A model generated the notes under the pieces. The model searched no databases. It saw nothing but the letters and a program-made list of their open reading frames with translations, and was not told the origin of the DNA. A stretch of 64,000 bases of DNA, taken from contig SHNF01000018.1 of the NCBI GenBank assembly GCA_004295085.1, positions 460,230 to 524,229 on the forward strand. The letters run 5' to 3'. The position numbers and the translations under genes were made by a program. The number at the start of each line of letters is the position of its first letter. Position 1 is the stretch's first letter. This DNA is from Planctomycetota bacterium. Its GTDB lineage: Bacteria; Planctomycetota; UBA1135. Below, in pieces: positions 24,134 through 32,674 of the stretch.

Positions 24134-25153
24134 ATGGAAGTTGGGATCGCCTACGACCTGAGGAAGGACTTCTCGCCTGCTTCAGGAGCGCCGGAGGATC
24201 GCCTCGAAGAGTACGACTCTGAAGAAACGGTCGAAGCAGTCGCGGAGGCGCTGCGCGCCAATGGCTGCATCCCGCGCCGGCTGGGCGGCGGCCGCCGTTT
24301 CGTGGAGTTGGTCCTGGAGCAGCCTCCGGCGCTGGTGTTCAACATCGCGGAGGGGCACGGCACGCGCTCTCGTGAGGCGCATGTGCCCGCGGTCTGTGAG
24401 ATGCTCGGCATTCCGTTCACGCACAGCGATCCCCTGGCTCTGGCTCTGTCACTGGACAAGGCCATGACCAAGCGCACGGTGGCGGCGCAGGGCGTGGCTA
24501 CCCCGTCTTTCGCCGTCGTAGAAAGCGTCGATCAGAGCGCAGGGCTGTCCTTGCGCTACCCCCTGATCGCCAAGCCCTTGTTCGAAGGTTCCAGCATGGG
24601 AATCCGGAAGTGCTCCCGCGTCGCCGACGCACGGGCCCTGCGCGTCGAGGTCGAGCGGCTATTGCGCGACTACCACCAACCAGTGCTCGTGGAGGAGTTT
24701 TGCGGCGGCCCGGAGTTCACGGCTGGCGTGCTCGGCACCGGGAGGGAGGCCCGGGTGGTTGGCGTCATGGAGATCCGTCCCAGGCGCGGCCGGCTCGAGG
24801 ACTTCGTGTACTCGTTGGAGGTCAAGCGCAATTACGAGGAGGAGGTCGAGTACCTGGTCCCGCCACAACAGCCGAGGGGGCTCGTCGAACAGGTGGAGCA
24901 GGTGGCTCTGGATGCCTTCCGCGCCCTGGGCTGCCGCGATGTAGCCCGCGTGGATGTGCGCGTCGGCGCCGATGGCGCGCCCAAGTTCCTCGAGATCAAT
25001 CCGCTTCCGGGCCTGAATCCGGTGACCGGCGACCTTCCCATGCTCGCCGTTCGTAGCGGCATGCCTTACACGGCGCTGATCGGGTTCATTGTGGATTCCG
25101 CCTGGGGACGTTGGACCGGAGGCCGCAAAACTCACAAGGATAGAAGGCTGTAA
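24134..25153 (+). CDS. D-Ala-D-Ala-ligase-like ATP-grasp protein 1
   Basis: 339 residues, starting three bases after the aminomutase stop. The ATP-grasp fold of D-alanine-D-alanine ligases is seen in VFNIAEGHGTRSREAHVPA, LGIPFTHSDPLALALSLDKAMTK, PLIAKPLFEGSSMGI (ATP-binding lysine and glycine loop), LVEEFCGGPEFTAGV and the Mg-binding FLEINPLPGLNP. These enzymes join a carboxylate to an amine through an acyl phosphate. The typical DdlA/B serine-loop residues differ and no cell-wall genes are near, so peptidoglycan synthesis is unlikely. With the aminomutase beside it, a substrate containing beta-lysine is the natural guess. The function is not experimentally known to me. Confidence 0.85.
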   Translation: MEVGIAYDLRKDFSPASGAPEDRLEEYDSEETVEAVAEALRANGCIPRRLGGGRRFVELVLEQPPALVFNIAEGHGTRSREAHVPAVCEMLGIPFTHSDPLALALSLDKAMTKRTVAAQGVATPSFAVVESVDQSAGLSLRYPLIAKPLFEGSSMGIRKCSRVADARALRVEVERLLRDYHQPVLVEEFCGGPEFTAGVLGTGREARVVGVMEIRPRRGRLEDFVYSLEVKRNYEEEVEYLVPPQQPRGLVEQVEQVALDAFRALGCRDVARVDVRVGADGAPKFLEINPLPGLNPVTGDLPMLAVRSGMPYTALIGFIVDSAWGRWTGGRKTHKDRRL

Positions 25154-25241
25154 CTAGCAGCTGGAGTGCCCCTGTGGACGATCCGGCGGCTCCATGCCGG
25201 AGCCTCGGAGTGGCGGCTTCGGGGTTGAGCGGGCCTTCGGC

Positions 25242-25247
25242 TAGACT
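25242..25247 (+). promoter_or_regulatory. Possible -10 hexamer before ATP-grasp protein 2
   Basis: TAGACT ends 11 bases before the ATG, inside the only sizeable gap (105 bases) of this operon part. A secondary promoter is possible; no good -35 is seen. Confidence 0.25.
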
Positions 25248-25258
25248 CTTCCCGGACC

Positions 25259-26365
25259 ATGCGCGTGGCTGTGCTCCACAACGCGGATGCTGGCCTCGCG
25301 CGGGGCACGCCAGCGGATGGGATGGCGGTTCGGGCAGCGACCGAGATGGCCGCTGCTGTGGCACGGGCCTGCGAGCGCAATGCCTGGGACGTGGTGACCG
25401 TTGCCGCCCCGCCGGATCCGGCTGCGCTGGCGTCGGCGATCACCGCCGCGCAGGCGGATGTGGTGTTCAACCTCGTGGAGGCGCTGCAGGGTGACGCGCG
25501 CCTCGAGTCCGCTGTAGCCGGCCTGCTGGAGCTGATCGGCATCCCGTTCACGGGCTCCGGCTCGATAGCCTGCGCACTGGCCCTGGACAAGCCCCTGGCC
25601 CGCGCAGTGCTGCAGGGCACGGGAGTGGCGGTGCCTGCGGGCTGTGAGATGTCGCGTGGCGATGAGCCGATGGAGGGGCTGCATCCGCCCTTCATCGTGA
25701 AGCCGTCCCGCGAGGACGCCAGCCATGGTGTCAGCCGCGACAGCATCGCGGCCAGCGCGCGCGCGGCCCGTGAACGCGCCCGCTGGGTGATCGATACCTA
25801 CGGACAGCCGGCGCTGGTGGAGGAGTTCGTGGATGGGCGGGAGTTCAACGTCGCCATCCTGGGCGCGGGTGAGACGGCGGAAGTGCTGCCGCTGGCGGAG
25901 ATCGACTACTCCGCTCTGCCGCCTGGGCATCCGCGTCTGCTGACCTACGAGGCCAAGTGGGACGAGTCCAGCCCGGTGTACCGGCAGACTCCGCCGGTCC
26001 CTGCTCGAGATCTGGATGCCGCCATCCGCGGGCGCATTGAATCGTCGGCCCTGGCCTCGTACCGCGCCTTGCACCTGCGCGACTACGGCCGAGTGGACCT
26101 GCGCTTGCACGCCGCGCGCGGCCCGCTGGTGCTGGAAGTGAATGCCAACCCTGACCTCTCTCCCGGTGCCGGGCTCGCGCATGCGGCCGCTCGGGGAGGC
26201 CTCCCGTATGACGCCCTCATCGCTCGCATCGTCCGCTCCGCACTCGCTCGCGCTGACGCGCCTGCGCCCGCTGCAACCATCGGACCGCGCCGAACTGCAC
26301 CGGATCCTCGTCGCCACGGGCGCGTTTTCCGAGGACGAGATCGCCGTGGCACTGGAACTGGTTGA
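25259..26365 (+). CDS. D-Ala-D-Ala-ligase-like ATP-grasp protein 2
   Basis: 368 residues. A second, diverged ATP-grasp ligase related to the preceding gene: VFNLVEALQGDARLESAVAGLLELIGIPFTGSG, ALALDKPLARAVLQGTGV, FIVKPSREDASHGVS, LVEEFVDGREFNVAILG and LVLEVNANPDLSPGAGLAHAA. The ATP- and Mg-binding positions are kept. Two adjacent ligases of one family suggest two successive amide-bond steps or a heterodimer. The recognisable domain ends near residue 333 (PYDALIARIVRSALAR). The last 35 residues are Arg/Pro-rich and overlap the GNAT gene in another frame, so they may be a read-through tail. The chemistry is certain; the substrates are unknown. Confidence 0.85.
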   Translation: MRVAVLHNADAGLARGTPADGMAVRAATEMAAAVARACERNAWDVVTVAAPPDPAALASAITAAQADVVFNLVEALQGDARLESAVAGLLELIGIPFTGSGSIACALALDKPLARAVLQGTGVAVPAGCEMSRGDEPMEGLHPPFIVKPSREDASHGVSRDSIAASARAARERARWVIDTYGQPALVEEFVDGREFNVAILGAGETAEVLPLAEIDYSALPPGHPRLLTYEAKWDESSPVYRQTPPVPARDLDAAIRGRIESSALASYRALHLRDYGRVDLRLHAARGPLVLEVNANPDLSPGAGLAHAAARGGLPYDALIARIVRSALARADAPAPAATIGPRRTAPDPRRHGRVFRGRDRRGTGTG

Positions 26366-26738
26366 CGCGGGACTGCAACGGCCCGGCGGCGAATACCGGT
26401 TCCTGGTGGCGGAGCACGCCGGCCAAGTCCTCGGCTACGCCTGTCACGGCGCGGCGCCCATGACGGACGGGGTCCACGATCTGTACTGGATCGCGGTAGC
26501 GCCGGAGGCCCATGGCCGAGGTATCGGCAGGGCGCTGATGGACGCGGTCGAGCAGGCGGTGCGCGGCAGCGGCGGCCGCATGCTGCTGATCGAGACGGCC
26601 TCCAAGCCGTCCTACGAGGACACCCGTGGCTTCTACGAACGCGCTGGCTATTCCGAGCTTGCGCGCATCCGCGACTACTACTGCGTGGGCGACGACAAGG
26701 TCATCTACGGCAAGCGCCTGGCCCGCGTGCAAGCATGA
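26208..26738 (+). CDS. GNAT-family N-acetyltransferase
   Basis: 176 residues from ATG 26208, which has a GGGAGG site nine bases upstream. It overlaps the preceding ATP-grasp gene by 158 bases in a different frame. The GNAT acetyl-CoA site is present as VHDLYWIAVAPEAHGRGIGRALMD (motif A, with the RGIGRAL pyrophosphate loop at its end), followed by LLIETASKPSYEDTRGFYERAGY (motif B). It transfers an acetyl group from acetyl-CoA to an amine. In methanogens and some bacteria an acetyltransferase (AblB) acetylates beta-lysine made by lysine aminomutase. This protein is shorter than AblB, but the pairing makes a beta-lysine-derived acceptor plausible. The pirin gene begins on its stop codon. Confidence 0.85.
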   Translation: MTPSSLASSAPHSLALTRLRPLQPSDRAELHRILVATGAFSEDEIAVALELVDAGLQRPGGEYRFLVAEHAGQVLGYACHGAAPMTDGVHDLYWIAVAPEAHGRGIGRALMDAVEQAVRGSGGRMLLIETASKPSYEDTRGFYERAGYSELARIRDYYCVGDDKVIYGKRLARVQA

Positions 26739-27433
26739 TTCGGATCCGCCGCTCCGAGGAACGTGGGCACTTCGATTTTGGCTGGCTGGACACGCGGCAC
26801 ACCTTCTCCTTCGGGGATTATCACGACCCGGAGCACATGGGATTCCGCCACCTGCGGGTCCTGAACGAGGATCGGGTGCGGCCAGGCGCGGGGTTCCCGA
26901 CGCACGGGCACCGTGACATGGAGATCCTCACCTACGTGCTGGCGGGAGCATTGGAGCACAAGGACAGCCTGGGCACCGGATCCGTGATCCGGCCCGGGGA
27001 TGTCCAGCGCATGAGCGCGGGCACCGGTGTCCTGCACAGCGAGTTCAACGCCAGCAAGGCCGAGCTGCTGCACCTGCTGCAGATCTGGGTCGTGCCTGAA
27101 ACGCGCGGCCTGGCGCCGGGGTACGAGCAGAAGCACTTTCCGGAGGCGGAGCGCCGCAGTCGCCTGCGCCTTGTGGCCTCTCGCGATGGCCGCGAAGGCT
27201 CGGTGTCCCTGCACCAGGACGTGGACCTGTACGCCGGGATTCTCGAGCGCGCCGACGCGCTGGACTTCGCGCTGCGCCCCGAGCGGAATGCCTGGGTGCA
27301 GGTGGCCCACGGAGAGCTGGAGCTGAACGGGCACCCACTGCGCTCGGGCGACGGCGCCGCGCTCAGCGACACGTGGCACCTGCACCTGATCCCGCGCCGT
27401 CCGGTGGAACTGCTCCTGTTCGACCTCCCGTGA
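26735..27433 (+). CDS. Pirin-family protein (YhhW/quercetinase type)
   Basis: 232 residues, full-length bicupin. The start ATG overlaps the GNAT stop (ATGA). The N-terminal cupin carries the metal ligands: two His in FPTHGHRDMEI, and His and Glu in GTGVLHSEFN. Other family marks are HTFSFGDYHDPEHMGFRHLRVLNEDRV and LHLLQIWVVP. The second cupin (about 140-232) lacks metal ligands, as is usual. Bacterial pirins such as YhhW have quercetin 2,3-dioxygenase activity in vitro, but their real substrates are unclear. Translational coupling to the beta-lysine block and the following hydrolase suggests a metabolic or redox-sensing role in the operon. Confidence 0.9.
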   Translation: MIRIRRSEERGHFDFGWLDTRHTFSFGDYHDPEHMGFRHLRVLNEDRVRPGAGFPTHGHRDMEILTYVLAGALEHKDSLGTGSVIRPGDVQRMSAGTGVLHSEFNASKAELLHLLQIWVVPETRGLAPGYEQKHFPEAERRSRLRLVASRDGREGSVSLHQDVDLYAGILERADALDFALRPERNAWVQVAHGELELNGHPLRSGDGAALSDTWHLHLIPRRPVELLLFDLP

Positions 27434-28350
27434 TCGTGGACGCGCACATGCACTTGTGGAGCCGCGTGGACGGCCGCATGGGCGGAGGAGTGCGCGTGCT
27501 GCCCGCAGGCGGCGGCCGGATTCGCATTGGGGAGCGTGAGATGCTCGGCATGCCGGCCAGCTTCCTCGATGGCCTGGCCCGGGCGGAGCTGGCCTTGGCG
27601 GAGTTCGATGCGGCCGGCGTGGACGTGGGAGTGGTGGTGCAGGAGTACATGGACGGGCCGCAGAACGATTACCTGCTGCAGGTGGTGGCACGCTGGCCGG
27701 ACAGGTTCTTCGTGCACGCGTTGCCCGACTTCTTTCGTCCGGACCAGGTGACGGCGGAAGCCTTCCGGTTGTTCGACCAGGGCTTCTGCGGTCTCAAGCT
27801 CAGTGCCGCGCACCTGCTGGATCGGGTGCGGCTGGACGATCCGCGCTTCGCGCCGATCTGGGAGCGCATGCAGGCCGAGGAACGCGTGCTCGCCATGGAC
27901 CTTGCCCCCGGCGCTGCGCAGGTGCCGGCCATGGAGCGTGTCCTGGCGCAATTCCCGCGCCTGCGCGCGGCCGTGGGCCACTTCGGCATGGTGACCCGCG
28001 GCGACTGGCTGAGCCAGATCCGTCTGGCGCGGCATGCGCACGTGTACGTCGAAGGCGGCGGCCTCCTGTGGCTGTTCCGCGCCGAAGGCTACCCATTCCG
28101 TGGCGCCATCGCGGCCGTGCAGCGCGCCAAGGCTGAAGTCGGCATGGAGAAACTGATGTGGGGCAGCGACTGGCCCCGCACCATGGTGGACTTCGGCTAC
28201 CGGCAAGCGCTGGCCTTCGTGCGTGACGAGGACAACGGACTGGCGCCGGCCGAGAAGCGCGCGTTCCTGGGAGAGAACGCCGCGCGCCTGTACCGATTGC
28301 CGCCCGCTGCCACGCCGCGCGCGCCGCTGCCCCTGGTCACGGAGGGCTGA
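27430..28350 (+). CDS. Amidohydrolase-2 family TIM-barrel hydrolase
   Basis: 306 residues from GTG 27430, which overlaps the pirin stop (GTGA); the frame is open further upstream, but homology begins at VIVDAHMHLW. HMH is the first metal motif of the family. GFCGLKLSA and VGHFGMV carry later strands, and WGSDWPRTM holds the terminal Asp. Family members hydrolyse lactones (sulfomuconolactone, sugar lactones) or decarboxylate aromatic acids with one metal ion. Next to a sugar-type epimerase and oxidoreductases, a sugar-lactonase role is the best guess. No signal peptide; cytoplasmic. Confidence 0.85.
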   Translation: MIVDAHMHLWSRVDGRMGGGVRVLPAGGGRIRIGEREMLGMPASFLDGLARAELALAEFDAAGVDVGVVVQEYMDGPQNDYLLQVVARWPDRFFVHALPDFFRPDQVTAEAFRLFDQGFCGLKLSAAHLLDRVRLDDPRFAPIWERMQAEERVLAMDLAPGAAQVPAMERVLAQFPRLRAAVGHFGMVTRGDWLSQIRLARHAHVYVEGGGLLWLFRAEGYPFRGAIAAVQRAKAEVGMEKLMWGSDWPRTMVDFGYRQALAFVRDEDNGLAPAEKRAFLGENAARLYRLPPAATPRAPLPLVTEG

Positions 28351-28351
28351 G

Positions 28352-29314
28352 ATGCGCGCCTACTTCCTGACTGGCGCACACGGCTGTATCGGCGCCTGGG
28401 TCGTGAAGGCGCTGCTGGAGCGCGGCGACGTGGCGGTGGCCTTCGATCTGGCCGGAGACCCCAGGCGTCTGCGCCTGCTTCTCGAGGATGCGCAGCTCGC
28501 CTCCGTGCGGTTCATCCACGGCGACGTCACCGACGCGGCGGCCGTGCTCCGGGCCCTGGAAGCCAGTGGCGCGCGCCACGTGATCCACCTGGCGGGCCTG
28601 CAGGTGCCGGTGTGCAAGGCTGAGCCGCTGCTCGGAGCCCGGGTCAACGTGCTGGGCACCTTGCACGTGCTGGAAGCGGCCCGCCAGCTTGGCTGCGAGC
28701 GCGTGGTGTATGCCTCTTCGGCCGCGGTGTTCGGCCGCGGCGTGGACGGTCGGCCGGTGGCCGAGGACGAGCCTGCGGAGGCCAGCACCCACTATGGCGT
28801 TTTCAAGCGGGCCAACGAGGGCAACGCCCGGGTCTATTGGCTCGATCATGGCCTGAACAGCGTGGGACTGCGTCCCTTGACCGTGTACGGCGTGGGACGC
28901 GACTTCGGGCTCACCAGCGGCCCGACCAAGGCCATGAAGGCGGCCGTGCTCGGCCGCCCCTACTGCATCCGTTTCAGCGGCTCCACGGACTTCTTGTACG
29001 CGGCCGACGCGGCGGCCGCGTTCCTGGCCGCCGCCGACCGGGCGCCGGACGGAGCCTCCGTGTTCAACGTGCACGGCGACACGGCCGCGGTCGCGGACGT
29101 GGTGGGGCTGATCCGCGAGCAGGCGCCCGGCGCGGACATCCGGTTCTCGGGGCCGGAGCTGCCCATTCCGGCCGAACTGGACGGCCGGGCGCTGGACAGC
29201 GCGCTGGGACCGCTGCACCGTACGCCTCTGAGCGCCGGCGTGCGCGAGACCATGGACCGCTTCACCCGGCTCCGGGACGCCGCCCGCCTGGACAGCGCGG
29301 ATCTGGACACCTGA
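28352..29314 (+). CDS. NAD-dependent epimerase/dehydratase (extended SDR)
   Basis: 320 residues from ATG 28352, one base after the amidohydrolase stop. The extended SDR fold is shown by the N-terminal NAD-binding TGAHGCIGAW, the acidic DLAGD after beta2, the DVTDAAAV loop, ASSAAVFG before the active site, and the catalytic Tyr and Lys in THYGVFKRAN. RPLTVYGVGRD is the usual substrate-loop motif. Such enzymes epimerise, dehydrate or oxidise sugar nucleotides, free sugars or uronates. Beside a lactonase-like hydrolase and a ribose-type transporter, an uronate- or sugar-dehydrogenase role would be coherent. The substrate is not predictable. Confidence 0.88.
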   Translation: MRAYFLTGAHGCIGAWVVKALLERGDVAVAFDLAGDPRRLRLLLEDAQLASVRFIHGDVTDAAAVLRALEASGARHVIHLAGLQVPVCKAEPLLGARVNVLGTLHVLEAARQLGCERVVYASSAAVFGRGVDGRPVAEDEPAEASTHYGVFKRANEGNARVYWLDHGLNSVGLRPLTVYGVGRDFGLTSGPTKAMKAAVLGRPYCIRFSGSTDFLYAADAAAAFLAAADRAPDGASVFNVHGDTAAVADVVGLIREQAPGADIRFSGPELPIPAELDGRALDSALGPLHRTPLSAGVRETMDRFTRLRDAARLDSADLDT

Positions 29315-29320
29315 TCCGCC

Positions 29321-30520
29321 GTGCCGCGCCACGACGTCGTCATCATCGGCGGAGGCATCGTCGGACTGGCCACCGCCTACCAGCTGCTGCAGCGGCGGCC
29401 CGGAACTGCGGTGGAGGTGCTGGAGAAGGAGAGCGCGGTGGGCCGGCACCAGAGCGGTCACAACTCCGGCGTGCTGCACTCGGGCATCTACTACCAGCCT
29501 GGTTCCGAGAAGGCGCGCAACTGCCGCGAAGGCAAACGCGCCATGGAGGAGTTCTGCGGGCGGGAGGGCATTCCCTTCGAGATCTGCGGCAAGCTCATCG
29601 TGGCCGTGGACGCCGGCCAGCTGCCGGCGCTGGAGCGGATCCTGCAGCGCGGACTGGCCAACGGGGTGCGCTGCCAGCTCATCGAACGGGAGCGCCTGGC
29701 TGAACTGGAGCCGCACGCGGCGGGCGTCCGCGCCATCCACGTGCCGGAGGCCGGCATCGTCGACTACAAGTCGGTGTGCTCGCGCCTGCGCCAGCGCATC
29801 GAGGAGGCGGGGGGCAGCGTGTGCACCGGCGCGCGGGTCACGCGCTTGTGGTCCAGGCCGGAGTCGGTCGTGGTCGAGAGCGACGCGGGCCCGCGCGAGG
29901 CCGTGCTGGCGGTGAACTGCGCCGGACTGCACTCCGACCGGGTCGCACGCCGTGGCGGCCGGGATCCGGGAGCCAGGATCGTGCCCTTCCGCGGCGAATA
30001 CTACGAGCTCAAGCCGCAGGCGCGCGGCCTGTGCCGCAACCTGATCTACCCGGTCCCCGATCCGTCGTTCCCGTTCCTCGGCGTGCACTTCACGCGCACG
30101 ATCGGCGGCGGCGTGGAGTGCGGGCCCAACGCGGTGCTCGCGTTCGCGCGCGAGGGCTACCGCAAGCGCGACGTGAACCTGCGCGACCTGTTCGAAACGC
30201 TGACCTACCCCGGCTTCCTGCGCCTCGCCGCCCGCCACTGGCGCACGGGAGCGGGGGAGATGTGGCGCTCCTTCAGCAAGTCGGCGTTCGTGCGCGCGCT
30301 GCAGCGCCTGGTGCCGGAAATTCGCGCCGGGCACCTGGAGCCCGCCCCGGCCGGCGTGCGCGCCCAGGCGCTGCGGCCTGACGGCTCCCTGGTGGACGAC
30401 TTCCTGATCCTGGAGAGCGAGCGCGTCCTGCACGTGTGCAACGCGCCGTCGCCGGCGGCCACGGCTTCGCTGCAGATCGGCGCCGGGCTCGCCGCCAGAA
30501 TCCTGCCCCGGCTCACCTGA
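29321..30520 (+). CDS. lhgO: L-2-hydroxyglutarate oxidase (LhgO-like) FAD enzyme
   Basis: 399 residues from GTG 29321, six bases after the epimerase stop. A DAO-family flavoenzyme: the FAD dinucleotide motif [18 protein letters not shown], then [37 protein letters not shown] and [19 protein letters not shown], all characteristic of L-2-hydroxyglutarate oxidase/dehydrogenase (YgaF/LhgO). It should oxidise an L-2-hydroxy acid to the 2-oxo acid, passing electrons to oxygen or to quinone at the membrane. The next gene is another 2-hydroxyacid-type dehydrogenase, which points to hydroxy-acid degradation. The exact substrate could be another 2-hydroxy acid. Confidence 0.87.
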   Translation: MPRHDVVIIGGGIVGLATAYQLLQRRPGTAVEVLEKESAVGRHQSGHNSGVLHSGIYYQPGSEKARNCREGKRAMEEFCGREGIPFEICGKLIVAVDAGQLPALERILQRGLANGVRCQLIERERLAELEPHAAGVRAIHVPEAGIVDYKSVCSRLRQRIEEAGGSVCTGARVTRLWSRPESVVVESDAGPREAVLAVNCAGLHSDRVARRGGRDPGARIVPFRGEYYELKPQARGLCRNLIYPVPDPSFPFLGVHFTRTIGGGVECGPNAVLAFAREGYRKRDVNLRDLFETLTYPGFLRLAARHWRTGAGEMWRSFSKSAFVRALQRLVPEIRAGHLEPAPAGVRAQALRPDGSLVDDFLILESERVLHVCNAPSPAATASLQIGAGLAARILPRLT

Positions 30521-31602
30521 TGGAAACCAAGACTTACCCCAGCGCATCCCTGAGAAGCTTCTCCGAAGCCGTGTTCCGCCACTTCGGCGTGCCCGACGGC
30601 GACGCGGCCGTCGCCGCCGACGTGCTGGCGCGGGCCGACCTGCGCGGCATCGACAGCCACGGCGTGGCGCGCCTGCACAGCTACTTCGACATGCTGAGTC
30701 TGGGGCGGATCAATCCGAGGCCGCGGGTCCGGATCGTGCGCGAGACGCCGAGCACCGCCACGGTGGACGGCGACAACGGGCTGGGCCTGGTGGTCGGCCC
30801 GCAGGCCAACGCCATTGCCATGGACAAGGCGCAGGCGGCCGGCTCCGGTTGGGTGAGCGTGTGCAACACCAACCACTTCGGCATCGCCGGCTACTACTGC
30901 CTGCAGGCGCTGGAGCGCGACCTCATCGGCTGGGCGATGACCAACTCCACCAAGCTGGTGGCGCCGCTGTGGGGCGCGGAGCGCATGCTCGGCACCAATC
31001 CGATCGCGATCGCCTTCCCGGCGCGGACGGAGCCGCCCGTGGTCATCGACCTGGCCACCTGCGCCGCCGCCTACGGCAAGATCGAGATCGCCCGGCGCAA
31101 GGGCGAGCCGATCCCGGAAGGCTGGGCCGTCGACCGCGACGGGCGGCCCACCACCGATCCGCAGGCCATGATCGACGGCGGAGCCCTGCTGCCGCTGGGC
31201 AGCGACCGCGAGCGCTCCGGCCACAAAGGCTATGCGCTGGCCGCCATGGTGGACGTGCTGTGCTGCGTGCTCTCGGGCGCCAACTGGGGGCCGTTTGCGC
31301 CGCCCTTCGCCCTGCGCCAGGAGGTTCCGGCGCGTTCCGTCGGCCGCGGCATCGGCCATTTCTTCGGCGCGCTGCGCATCGACGGTTTCATCGAGCCGGA
31401 CGAGTTCAAGCGCCAGATGGACGAGTGGATCCGCACGTTCCGCGCCACCCGGCCGGCTCCGGGGACGAGCGGCCCCCTGATCCCGGGCGACCCCGAACGC
31501 CGGGCCGAGGAGGAACGGCGCGCCGGCGGCATCCCGCTGCTCCCGGCCGTGATCGAGGACCTGCGGGACATCAGCCGCCGCGCCCGGATTCCGTTCGACT
31601 AG
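30520..31602 (+). CDS. Malate/L-lactate-type NAD(P) dehydrogenase (Ldh2 family)
   Basis: 360 residues; its ATG overlaps the oxidase stop (TGATG). It belongs to the MDH2/ureidoglycolate/sulfolactate dehydrogenase fold, unrelated to classical malate dehydrogenase. Visible marks are RADLRGIDSHGVARLHSYF (catalytic His), NTNHFGIAGYY, MTNSTKLVAPLWG, RMLGTNPIAIAFP and the glycine/lysine loop GSDRERSGHKGYALA. The family oxidises a range of 2-hydroxy acids, including malate, lactate, sulfolactate, ureidoglycolate and 2,3-diketogulonate, with NAD(P). The sugar-transport genes downstream favour a sugar-acid substrate; this is inference. Confidence 0.9.
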   Translation: METKTYPSASLRSFSEAVFRHFGVPDGDAAVAADVLARADLRGIDSHGVARLHSYFDMLSLGRINPRPRVRIVRETPSTATVDGDNGLGLVVGPQANAIAMDKAQAAGSGWVSVCNTNHFGIAGYYCLQALERDLIGWAMTNSTKLVAPLWGAERMLGTNPIAIAFPARTEPPVVIDLATCAAAYGKIEIARRKGEPIPEGWAVDRDGRPTTDPQAMIDGGALLPLGSDRERSGHKGYALAAMVDVLCCVLSGANWGPFAPPFALRQEVPARSVGRGIGHFFGALRIDGFIEPDEFKRQMDEWIRTFRATRPAPGTSGPLIPGDPERRAEEERRAGGIPLLPAVIEDLRDISRRARIPFD

Positions 31603-31653
31603 CCCGGCCCCGGCGGCCGCTCCGGGGCCGCGTGCTGCTGTGCCGGTCGTGGC

Positions 31654-31659
31654 TATGAT
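31654..31659 (+). promoter_or_regulatory. Possible -10 hexamer before the sugar-transport genes
   Basis: TATGAT is one mismatch from the TATAAT consensus and ends eight bases before the binding-protein ATG, within a 65-base gap. It would allow separate expression of the transporter with a very short leader. No clear -35 is seen. Confidence 0.35.
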
Positions 31660-31667
31660 GCCGGCCC

Positions 31668-32663
31668 ATGCGGAACGCGCGGATCTTGATCTGGGCGGCG
31701 GCGCCGCTGCTCTGGGCCTGCAGCAAGGTCGAACCCGCGGACGGCGCGGAGCACGCGGCGCTGCGCATCGCGCTCATTCCCAAGGGCACGACCCACGAGT
31801 TCTGGAAGTCCATCCACGCCGGCGGCGCGCGCGCGCAGCAGGAGCTCGGCGACGTGCAGGTGATCTGGCGCGGCCCGGAGCGCGAGGACGACCGCGAGCA
31901 GCAGGTGTCGCTGGTGCAGAACTTCGTGAGCGCGCGCGTGGACGCGATCGTGCTGGCGCCCATGGACCAGAACGCCTTGCTCCCGGCGGTGCGCAGCGCC
32001 ACCCAGGCCGGGATCCCGGTGGTGATCGTGGACAGCGGCCTCGCCGGCGCCGCCGGAACGGACTACGTGAGCTACGTGGCGACCGACAACGGGCGCGGCG
32101 GCGCCCTGGGCGCGCAGCGCCTGATCGAGGTGCTTGGCGGCCGGGGCAAGGTGCTGCTGCTGCGCTACATGGAAGGCTCGGAGAGCACCATGCAGCGCGA
32201 GCAGGGCTTCGTGGACACGGTGTCCCAGGCGGCCGGGATCGAGCTGGTGGATCCGCGGCGCTACGCCGGAGCCAGCCGCGCCTCGGCCCAGGACGCGGCC
32301 GAGAACCTGCTGGCGACGTATTCCGACGTGCATGGCGTGTTCTGCCCGAACGAGTCCTCGACCTTCGGCATGCTGCTGGCCCTGCGCAGCCGCGGGCTGG
32401 CCGGCAAGGTACGCTTCGTGGGCTTCGACGCCAGCGCGGGACTGGTCACGGCCCTGTCCGCCGGCGAGCTGGACGGCCTGGTGATCCAGGACCCGGTGAA
32501 GATGGGCTACCTGGGCGTCAAGACCGCCGTGGAGGCCGCGTGCGGCCGTCCGGTGGAGCAGCGCGTGGACACGGGCGTCGCCGTGGCGACGCGGGAGAAC
32601 ATGCAGCAGCCGGAGGTCGCAGCGCTCCTGCACCCGGACCTCAGCGTCCTGGACCGGCGTTAA
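31668..32663 (+). CDS. Sugar ABC transporter substrate-binding lipoprotein
   Basis: 331 residues. The N-terminus is a lipoprotein signal with lipobox LLWAC, so Cys18 is lipidated and the protein sits at the periplasmic membrane face. The rest is a type I periplasmic binding protein of the ribose/xylose (Peripla_BP_4) group: IALIPKGTTHEFWKSIHAGGARAQQELG, VDAIVLAPMDQNALLPAV, GIPVVIVDSG, YVATDNGRGGALGAQRLIEVLGG, HGVFCPNESSTFGMLLALR and VRFVGFDAS. The ATPase and permease follow after the pyrophosphatase gene. The ligand is probably a pentose, hexose or polyol. Confidence 0.9.
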   Translation: MRNARILIWAAAPLLWACSKVEPADGAEHAALRIALIPKGTTHEFWKSIHAGGARAQQELGDVQVIWRGPEREDDREQQVSLVQNFVSARVDAIVLAPMDQNALLPAVRSATQAGIPVVIVDSGLAGAAGTDYVSYVATDNGRGGALGAQRLIEVLGGRGKVLLLRYMEGSESTMQREQGFVDTVSQAAGIELVDPRRYAGASRASAQDAAENLLATYSDVHGVFCPNESSTFGMLLALRSRGLAGKVRFVGFDASAGLVTALSAGELDGLVIQDPVKMGYLGVKTAVEAACGRPVEQRVDTGVAVATRENMQQPEVAALLHPDLSVLDRR

Positions 32664-32674
32664 GGCGCCTGCGC

